In this document: one piece after another, positions 45,713 to 54,500 of the stretch
Position numbering within the stretch: the stretch's first letter is position 1
How the letters are laid out: every line of letters starts with the position of its first letter
Origin: Micromussa lordhowensis
Lineage: Eukaryota > Cnidaria > Anthozoa > Scleractinia > Lobophylliidae
Assembly: GCA_964020085.1 (NCBI GenBank)
Contig: OZ026597.1
Span: 3,376,894-3,440,893 of the forward strand
Length of the DNA stretch: 64,000 bases
Direction: 5' to 3'
Program-made: the position numbers and the translations under genes
The notes under the pieces: model-generated
Database searches by the model: none
The model's input: the letters and a program-made list of their open reading frames with translations, nothing else
What the model was told of the DNA's origin: nothing

Positions 45713-46675
45713 AACATCCATAATTATTTACATTCTCATTATTTCGTAACTCGCGCTTTTTATTCAAATTTTCTCATCGCTTTCTCCTCATTCATTTTAC
45801 CCGTCGAAGACTGCAGGTCGGGCAGTCGAATGCTCGTAGTTTTTAAGCATTTTAGCCAGAGATCGTTCTTAGATTTTAAAAATAATGACTTGTTGAGACC
45901 AAACTTAATTTCGTGACATGAAGACAAAGGAAACTTAAAATGTCAGACTGAAACGATGTATTCTAGAGAAACGAAGATATCTGTTCTGTCTGTTTCCGTG
46001 CTTGAATTGAATGTGATTAAGATCACAACTATGATCAATCAAAACACTTGTCAGAATAACAATCCCGCCTCTTTTCTTCTGTGGTTGTTTACGGGAAACG
46101 AACACACACCTGGAGCGATTGGACGATAGTACAGATACGATATATTGTGAAAGTTAATTCATTATATTGTATTTTAATTAACGTTGGTATATCGTTGCAA
46201 AATTTGTACAATATGGCTCTCTCATAAGGCTTTGTGTCGACACAATCCAGATTTAGTTTAATTTGACAAATTTTCCGCCACAATGCGAGTACCCGTTCTT
46301 CTAGGAGCGCACTTTTAAACTGACTGAGATAAGAAAATTTGTATTTTGACGTACCGCGGCATTTCAAGAGCTGGTTTCCATGAAAACACCGATAGCATTT
46401 GCATTTTAGCTTCCTAATATTCAAGCAAAAGAGGAGGAATAATTGCACAACTGCCAACACACATAAGCTGTCCTTTTTGAAAAAAAAATATACTGCGTCA
46501 CTGACAACAAATCATAGTATTCGAATCAAGCCCTGCCTGACACAGAAATTGAAGAATTATGCGTGATATGCTTTTGCCTCTTAGCTTTATTTGCTGTGCG
46601 GCCCGCTACCCGAAGCACTTACCCTATTTAAGACCAAAAATATGCCATTTTCTGCTCTATTTATGACCTGACCCT
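45713..46675. other. Intergenic, no supported gene
   Basis: A 123-codon minus ORF (46089-46460) has no recognisable domain, signal or splice context. Otherwise no tandem or inverted structure was seen. Confidence 0.4.
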
Positions 46676-46841
46676 AGCCTGCGCAGCAAGCGTTCCCGTA
46701 CCGGACCGCGCGAAAGAGCTTTTTCGCATTCGGGCCGCGCGAAAATGGGGTGAGAGTAATTCGGCCGCAAGAGAAGTGAGGCGAGATAAAAAATGTGGAA
46801 GAAGCGGGGAGGGGTAGGGAAAGAAGGGAACAGCGCAGGCT
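46676..46841. mobile_element. AGCCTGCG hairpin MITE
   Basis: Starts AGCCTGCGCAGCAAGCGTTC and ends with the inverse (GGGAACAGCGCAGGCT). Internal GC-rich blocks TTTTTCGCATTCGGGCCGCG and AAAGAAGGG recur at 47461-47600 and, inverted, at 49020-49202. Confidence 0.85.
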
Positions 46842-47165
46842 AGCCTGACCCTTAAATTAATACTCTGTTTCAGATCTGCCTTAGTTCCCTAGTTCAGAAT
46901 GATGTTAAAGGTATTGTGAATAGCTTTAGTTGCTGGTCTTATCGATATGATGAAAAAAGTTTGCTTCTAAAGAGCATAATTAATTCAAGACGAGTGCAAA
47001 AACCATACCCAGGATAAGACCAAAATGAGCAAAATCGATTCTCTATTTTCCGGCCAAAATGTCTTAAAAACCCATACTCTTTGAGACTGGACATACTTAA
47101 AAAGCCGATATAAGGGAGTGCCTCCCTACCTACATTTCAAAGTGCGTTGACTGTAATAACTGAAA

Positions 47166-49501
47166 TTAACAATTATCCTGCGAAATCGCGCGGAATATCG
47201 TCTGATACTTAGCCGACGGGGCCGTAGGTCGAGTTGGCTAAAATCAGACGATATTCCGCGAGATTGAGCAGGATAATTGTTTTATTATTCAACAAATTGA
47301 TAACAAAACAGCCTAACATTTTTAAATCTCTCTGTCGACATTTTCTCACTTCACTTTTTCTTCCCACGTACGAAGCTACGTATACCGCCGGATATCTGTT
47401 ACCTACGGATGACAGATATGGAGAGCATCGGCATATTTGGATAAATTATTATTCAACAAATAGCCTGCGTAGCAAGCGTTCCCGTGCGAGCCGAGCGCGA
47501 AAGAACTTTTTCGCATTCGGGCCGCGCGAAAAGTAGGGCGAGAGCAAACATGTCGAAGGAGCGGGGTGGGGTGGGGAAAGAAGGGAACGCTTGCCCGCAA
47601 ACCCCTGAATTCTGAAAAACGCCCACCGACGTTTCACGGTTGATTTCACACAATGATTGACAGTCTGTCACTGAGTAAGACAATTCCCAACGAGAAAGAA
47701 AGTAAACAACCAAGAATTGACAAGCAACCGCAAATACCATTTTAAGACACAAAGATCTCATGGCAGAGGTTGTTAAAGCCCTGGAAAAAATGTGTCAGAA
47801 GAACTGGTTAACTACACGAAATCCGAAAGTATTTTGTTCTTGAACGAACCAGATGAAATCGCAAGGAGTAGCGAAATTTGTGTCCTGTATTTTACGAAAT
47901 CTTGGTTGGGTCTAGCGGACAAGGCGACCAGGAGATGATGAAACCAGGAATCAATAAAAACGGAGTTGCCCTTGCAGCGGCCACGCTTTGCCGAACAATG
48001 ACATATAGAACGCGCAACACAGTCAACAGACTAGTGCGTATATACAGCTACATTTGAATCATGTGGTGTCAGAACGAACAAAAGGAGGAATAAACCTATG
48101 TATCGAGCTCGAGAAACGTAAGCTAGATCAGATATGTGCAAAAAACATACGAACGTCTCTGGACAAGCGTATAACTTTCCCGAAGTAAAGCTACCGCGTC
48201 TCCGAAGAAAAACGTATGAAGAAAAATATGATATCCGTGATATAGCCTGCGTAGCTTGGCGGTTTAAGCAATTCGAGCGGGCCATACATCGTCTTGTAAT
48301 TTTACAGACGATGTATGGACAAAAAAAAAATTTCTCTACATTTAGTTATAAACTAGTACAAATTTCTCCTATCATGATTTTGGTAAATTCTGGTGCATTT
48401 TTAAGCATTAGTAGCTGGTTTTGCGAGCTCACCGAACTAATTTTTGTCATGATACCATACATTTCTTCTACTGGTTACCCCCCAAAAACGCAAGGGATTA
48501 TGGGTCATGTGCACTGAGTAGCGAATAGCACAGACAAACGGCTCAGCTCTACTAAAAATTCCTCTTTATAACACATCATGAGGTGCCCGTCATAAACACG
48601 AGTGAACCACCAAAAGTTCGAGAGACCGAACAGAGAACAGCAAATGTACAAATGTGACGAACCGTAGGAGTCGTGTAGGCTAGTTAACTTCATTTTACAC
48701 TGACAAGCAACTGAAAAATTAAACTCTTCAGCGAATCTAGTGGGTAGCACAGCCATTACATCTTTGCCGTTAAAAAGATGGCGCATTGCACTTTCTTGTT
48801 CCTTTTTCAACGAAAAAGCCGGATCCCTGTTTCGTTGAGCATCAACAAAACTTCGCTCAAGCACGATTCAAAATCTTCCACACATTCCGCCACTTTGATC
48901 TTATTCGATCTCAAGAGGCGTGTAAAATTTGATACTTCCATGTCAAACCTATCAATCAAATAAACCACGCCGCACCAATCAGAAGCCCCGTTCGCGGGCG
49001 AACGGGTTTTTCAGAATTGAGGGGTTTGCGGGCAAGCGTTCCCTTCTTTCCCCACCCCCACCCCGCTTCTTCCACATTTTTGCTCTCGCCTCACTTCTCG
49101 GGCGGCCGAATCGCCCTCGCCCCATTTTTCACGCGGCCCGAATGCGAAAAAGCTGTTTCGCTTGGTCCGATTTCATTCGGGAACGCTTGCTACGCAGGCT
49201 ATTCAACAAATTGTAACACTATCCAAATATGGTCATGATGCTCTCGATATCTGTCATCGGTAGGTAACAGATATCCGGCGGTATACGTAGCTTCGTACGT
49301 GGGAAGAAAAAGTGAAGTGAGAAAATGTCGACAGAGAGATTTACAAGGATTTAGGCTGTTTTGTTATCAATTTGTTGAATAATAAAACAGTTATCCCGCT
49401 CAATCTCGCGGAATATCGTCTGATTTTAGCCGACTCGGCCTACGGCCTCGTCGGCTAAGTATCACACGATATTCCGCGCGATTTCGCAGGATAATTGTTA
49501 A
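47166..49501. mobile_element. 2.3-kb TTAA-bounded element with ~450-bp inverted arms
   Basis: The ends TTAACAATTATCCTGCGAAA and, inverted, the same sequence at 49482-49501 bound an arm of about 450 bp (47166-47620 against 49010-49501). Each arm has three layers: a terminal hairpin around the GCCGA(C/G) region, a middle block (TCTCTGTCGACATTTTCTCA, then ACGTATACCGCCGGATATCT), and an inner AGCCTGCGTAGCAAGCG block. TTAA at both tips suits TTAA-targeting transposons. The 1.4-kb core carries a broken RecQ-like start on minus. Confidence 0.85.
48505..48941 (-). pseudogene. Broken RecQ-like helicase N-terminal fragment
   Basis: From the ATG at 48941 the frame reads VAECVEDFESC and onward to GIRL. 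After a shift of frame it continues LKKEQESAMRHLFNGKDVMA, then VLPT. The LKxEQ...GKDVxAVLPT pattern matches the Q-motif and the approach to Walker A (VLPTGxGKS) in RecQ-family helicases. Here the nucleotide-binding GxGKS is lost (RFAEE follows) and no later helicase motifs were found. It could be cargo captured by the surrounding element or a relic of an element-encoded helicase. Confidence 0.7.
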
Positions 49502-49511
49502 ATAGCTTGTG

Positions 49512-49654
49512 AACTTGACATGATAAATGCAATATCTGCTGTAGGCTCGATTTCCGCCGCTCTCTCGTGTCCGGTCTACGGGGCTCGTTTCCCGAACAGC
49601 GGCTGGAAACCGAGCCTATATCTGCTGCAGATATTGCATTTATCATGTCAAGTT
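49512..49654. mobile_element. Hairpin MITE adjoining the 2.3-kb element
   Basis: The left arm AACTTGACATGATAAATGCA, then ATATCTGC, is mirrored at 49626-49654. The centre has a second inverted pair (AGGCTCGATTTCCGCCGCT with AGCGGCTGGAAACCGAGCCT). Confidence 0.88.
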
Positions 49655-49774
49655 CAACGTCTGCCTGGTTACTAAGCCCCTTGGAGTGTTCCCTCAGAAA
49701 CAAAATGGCTGAACGCTTCGCTTCTGTTTCTGAGTATGAATTATGTGAAAAATGCATAATACAACAATTACTGA

Positions 49775-49865
49775 ATTCGGTTTTCGCATGATATCATGAA
49801 TTAACACAGACCTCGGTTTCGATAATTCATGATATCATGCTCAAACTCATCCAATAATTGTTTAT
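49775..49865. mobile_element. Hairpin MITE (CATGATATCATGAATTA core)
   Basis: GCATGATATCATGAATTA at about 49787 is mirrored by AATTCATGATATCATGC at about 49823. The unit ends AATAATTGTTTATTAA, like the AACAATTA-ended family at 21.3-22.0 kb. Confidence 0.75.
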
Positions 49866-49984
49866 TAATCAGTCCTTTCTCTTTTACAATAGGTTCAGTA
49901 CTACACCTCGCCAGGACGAAAATCTCCAGGCTCTGGCAACTGAGCGGATCAGTGCGGCGCAAAGCGGTGCATTAGTACAAATCC

Positions 49985-50182
49985 CCCTCACCCGGGCGGT
50001 GTGCGACACTTGCAGACTGCAGACTGTAGACTTTTTCACTAAAATATTGTATTCCATTTCCATTACCAATAGCTAACCGTAAACAGGCTAACCTGAGTGC
50101 TATTCAGGCTAACCAGAGTGCTATTTAGACCTAAATGTAGTCTGTAGTCTGCAGTCTGCAGTCGCACACCGTCACCCGGCCC
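49985..50182. mobile_element. Foldback element with CTGCAGTCTGCAGTC arms
   Basis: The left arm CACCCGGGCGGTGTGCGAC, then GCAGACTGCAGACTGTAGACT, is mirrored by AGTCTGTAGTCTGCAGTCTG, then GTCGCACACCGTCACCCGG. The centre holds a short direct repeat (AGGCTAACCTGAGTGCTATT and AGGCTAACCAGAGTGCTATT). Confidence 0.85.
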
Positions 50183-50470
50183 CGGGACTTCCATTGCACA
50201 AGATATCAAAACTCCAGTCTTTTTCAGCCTTCTCCGGAAACGAAACACTATTCCCTTCTGAGAAATAGCTTTTGTTGGTTCTACTGTTTCTGTGGTCAAT
50301 TTTAGATCGGGTTTTCGGTCTTTGCACTTAAAATGCTCGGTTTGGGGGTTTTGGTATCTCTTGCAGTTTTCGTTTCTTCCCTCTTTTTGGCATTTGGTTT
50401 TTGGTTGATCATTTGCCTTGTTTCTAGACCTCTTTATTTCACCTCGGTCAATCAGTGTAAGTCCACTCAA

Positions 50471-50900
50471 TAGGCCCTTTGCAGCTGGGGTCACGTGACC
50501 AAATTTTTCCTAGAAAATTTTTATATTATGAGCTATAACTTTAAGAATGCCAGAAATGGAAAGAGCGCATCGAAAATACCAAATTGGCCAAGTTTGAGCC
50601 CCCTGGAATGAAAGAGTAAGTTTATATGACAGTTTGAATTTTCGGAAAATTTAGAAGTTTTGTATGGGAAATGTTGCTGGAGAGCAAGGTCTTGCTCTCC
50701 AGCAACATTTTCCATACGAATCTTCTTATTCTTTTAAAACTTCAGACAGTCATAAAATCTCATCTTTTAATGATGGGGGCCTCAAATTTGGCCATTTTGA
50801 TATTCTCGACATGCTTTTTCCATTTCTTGCATTTGTTAAGTTATAGCCCATAATTTTATGAAAAGTAGGTCACGTGATTGACTTAGCTGCAAAGGGCCTA
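50471..50900. mobile_element. Full-length 430-bp palindrome with mirrored peptide ORFs
   Basis: Ends TAGGCCCTTTGCAGCT and AGCTGCAAAGGGCCTA, with GGTCACGTGA near both ends. The centre is the perfect hairpin TGCTGGAGAGCAAGG and CCTTGCTCTCCAGCA. Each arm encodes a 60-codon ORF running outward (50533-50715 minus, 50664-50846 plus). The two peptides align over their whole length (MxNVAGEQxLALQQHFPY, ending LFPFLAFxKL). Confidence 0.88.
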
Positions 50901-51377
50901 TTACCATATCTATGCCTCAAATGCTTATATCTGCATTGCAGCGAAATTTCATGATTCAGGTCTCGAAAATAGGGTATGGTCACAGATTTTGGTCTGAGAT
51001 TGGGGAGTACCCCCTGGAAGTAGTGGACGGGTCAAATGAAAATTTGTTGCTCCCTCAAGAAAGGAGAAGTACACTCTTTCGTTGCTGTATCAGACGTCAG
51101 GAGCCCATCACTTGGGCTCCTGATCAGACTTAGTGGAATCGGTTTTCAAAAAACGTCTTGAGTGGTTTTCTGTTTGCGATGAGGAATCAGCTGATTATGA
51201 TTAAAAGCTTAATACACCACATGCTCTTTTTATCAAATTTATTGCAAACGTCTTGGTCTCCTTCTAACAAACTTACCGGAAGTTGCGTTTGACAGTCTGT
51301 GATTAACTACACTACGTAGGGATTATTTCTTCGGCTCAGTTCTTCCGCTGACCAGTTTCATCGTCCACGTCAAAATA

Positions 51378-51422
51378 ATGGCGAACGTTGATCGCTTTTA
51401 TCGAAGATTTCGGTGTTGTTAG
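51378..51422 (+). promoter_or_regulatory. Upstream ORF in the EEP gene leader, with YY1-like ATGGCG motif
   Basis: A 14-codon ORF starts in AATAATGGCGAACG and ends with TAG at 51420-51422, 17 bp before the first in-frame start of the main ORF. It could reduce initiation at 51440 and favour reinitiation at 51488, but whether it is transcribed is unknown. Confidence 0.45.
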
Positions 51423-51439
51423 CATGGGATTCCCACTAT

Positions 51440-51567
51440 ATGTTCCGAAATTTCTTGCTTTTAACGTCTCGTCGAGTTCTTCACGTCATGAGTGAACAAA
51501 CAGAGGCAAAACAGACTCTTCGTGTTGCAACGTTTAACGTGTTAGCACCGTGCTATAATTGGTTAAG
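51440..51567 (+). CDS. EEP gene exon 1
   Basis: 128 nt from the upstream ATG, phase 2 out (donor TTAAG/GTGAGT). ATG 51440 and ATG 51488 are in the same frame, and an in-frame TGA at 51389 excludes an earlier start. Encodes the catalytic FNVLAP motif. Confidence 0.85.
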
Positions 51568-54500
51568 GTGAGTTTCATATAAGTTCTCAATAATTTGTAC
51601 TTCTTATTTACTGGTTCCGAGGGAAGTAGTTATTTTTATTACCTCGGTATCTCCTGAGACGAACTCGAGGGAAACATCGGGATTGAGGGCAAACAAATGT
51701 ATGTTTCCCGAGGGGCCAGTGATTATGTGTTTTTATAGCTGGAATGGCGTTCAGTTTGAAGTTATACATGTACATGTAATGCAAGAAGGAGTCAAAGTAA
51801 CCTCTGGTTAGTTGGAAAGTAGGAAAGAAAACTTACTTAACTGTTGCCAGCTGAATGGCATTTAGATTTAGCTACTGCCGTATGATCGTGAATCAACCAA
51901 TAAAATTGCACGTTACATGTCGATTCTATGATTCTCCAGCTATACAACAAATGCATACACTTACATGTACAGCTGTAGTTACTGACCAGGAAATACTGTA
52001 GTTACCACAGTGTTTCGATTTAGCGCCCCCGGTGCTTATTTACTTTTGGTACCTCAAGGGAGGGTGCTTATTCGAGACGGGGCACTTATTTCTTTTTTTA
52101 AGAAACAACTGAATGTTCAAAACAAGATTTTAATACGGTTGCAGCATCTTTAACATCCGATTTGGTGATCCCATCAAAAGGATCCTTGTTGCATGAATTA
52201 CTCATGGCTTGTTGAATTAAACCTTGAGTTGTTCTAGTCCTGCATGGCAAGGCTGATTTTCCTTGAAGCCATGAGTAATACTGGACAGGGGAATAGGAAA
52301 ATAAATTGAACACTGGATTTCTGATGTTCATCATGTGGGTAATTTTGTATTTAATATATAATTTCTTTCAGTGGTTGGTGGGACAGGTCTGAGAGCTCAA
52401 AACCCAACCTCTATCTTCCAAGATTTCATGCCATTAAAGACCTCATTTCTAAGCAGACGCCTAGCTTAGATGTGGTATGTCTTCAAGAATTCTGGTTTCA
52501 TGATGATGTTATGGACCTCTTTGATTCCCAGTTTGATAAAAAGTAAGTATATTATGCATCACACTAACATGTAGGTACTGTACATTGTGTGTAAGTCAGA
52601 TAATCAACAATGACTGGTATGTCCGAGGTTGAGCAAAATATCGCGAGTTGCAGTGGCGAGCAGATCAATTATAATTACACATTACTGAATGTGCTCACCC
52701 CTTACAAATAATGATCTTTTGTGATAACTGGTTCAATAATTTTTTTCTCTGTGATCACCAACTTTGTTTTCATATTTAAATCACTCTCTGACAACTCAGG
52801 GAAGTGATCTGCAATTTTTCACCCGAGTGTGGTCTTATTACACATGCCATGAGCAGAGTATTATTTGCAGCAAAACACAGACAGCACAACCTATTCACTA
52901 GCACTTATTTTTAGGAAGTTATTTGTAGGTCATGTGGTGGGCTCTTGGCCAATAAAAAAGAAGGAAAAATGCATCAAATGATAACATAATTTTCTCATTA
53001 ACTATGGGAAATTGAATTTTTGGCAGGGGTGGGTGACCTATTTCCTGCATTAGCATAGGCATCTTATTTGGGAGACTGTGGGCAACTTCTGGTGTCTACA
53101 CATGTAGGATAACCTTTCCAAAGGATACTGTGGGGAAGTGATGGGCTGTTTTGCAACTTTAATTGGTAACTTACCGACTGTTCTTGTCCCATATTGGCTG
53201 TTGTGGCGTACTTGGCAGATAACATGTTAGTGCAATTTGTGGAATGTCCATAGCGGTTACTGTAATATTGTCCAACATTAACTTTTCTTTTCAGGTATAG
53301 AATAGTTAAACTCAAAAGACCAGGGTTCAAAACAGATGGATTAGCAATTTTGGTTGATCGCTCAATAAAGTAAGTTTAGTCAGTTATACATGTACAATGT
53401 AATCGCTCTTATTACATGCATATTATGTAGCTTTTTAGCTTTTTAGTCCCTGCTGGGCAACTATTACACCTTTTTATTTACTTGATATCTTCTTTTTTTG
53501 TCATGGAACTATAGGTAGTAAATGTTGCATATATAGTGTACACATAAAACTTTATGTCAGCATGGCACTATTGTCAAATCACTTGTTACAGTATTGTAAT
53601 GAATATCATTCTGAATTCTGTTTTTGTTTTCATTGTTTTTTGTTTTTTACAGCATCCTGTGCATAAGTCCTATTCGGTTTAATGATATGAATCGCAGAGT
53701 GGCTTTACTGGTGCATCTCCTGTTACCAGAGGAACAAGAGGTACTGTGCATTTATATGTAATCAAATACACAGTGCTCTGCACAGAGGGCTTTTGTAACT
53801 ATTAGTAAAAAAATAGTTAGTACATGTATGTGGTTAAAACCAAAAACCAACATTTCTAAATTCCAATTCGATCGGGAATTTGAGGGCCACGAGTTTATCA
53901 GTTGAACACTGTTGTGTGTCACCCTCGTTAAACAAAGTTGATTTGATTTTGATTTGATTTGAAATGCAATTCAGGCTAAGTTAAATGTGAGGCAATATTT
54001 CTGGCCAGCAGTCAGAAAGTGTTGTTTTAACCAAGATTGTTATACTGTGGTTGTATTAAACACTGTCAGTGGTTATTCCCAGTCCAAAGTTCTCAGTCAG
54101 ATATTTGTTGATTGTGTGATAATTATAACATTTAATCAGAACATATTTCATTACTTCCTATTCATCAGGTCATTCTTATGACAACGCATTTAACTTATTG
54201 CTCAAACTACATTGACCACTTCCTAAGAATGGTAAGCATGTATGTATAAATTTAAATAATGCAATTCACATGCATGCAGGCATAAATTTTGTGGAGTATT
54301 AACTCCTGATTCTGAATTGTTTCCAACATTCTAGATATATCCAGCGTTAAATGTCATTGTGTAGTTCTAGAAAATATCCACACTCCCTCCCCCCCCCCCC
54401 CCCCTTAGAAAGGATTGGGATTTCCAGAGGGGTGGGGGGAGGGGCCTTAGAAAAAGTCTTCTGTGGGGAGGTATAGATATTTTGTGGAACTACCCATTTT

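Noticed and set aside
47403..47761. Cluster of overlapping minus ORFs as genes
   Set aside because: They lie in the GC-rich AGCCTGCG arm of a foldback element and its edge; the same peptides would be read from the other arm.
48134..48517. 127-codon plus ORF inside the 2.3-kb element
   Set aside because: No domain, and it begins and ends in sequence that differs in character; likely chance openness in a decayed core.
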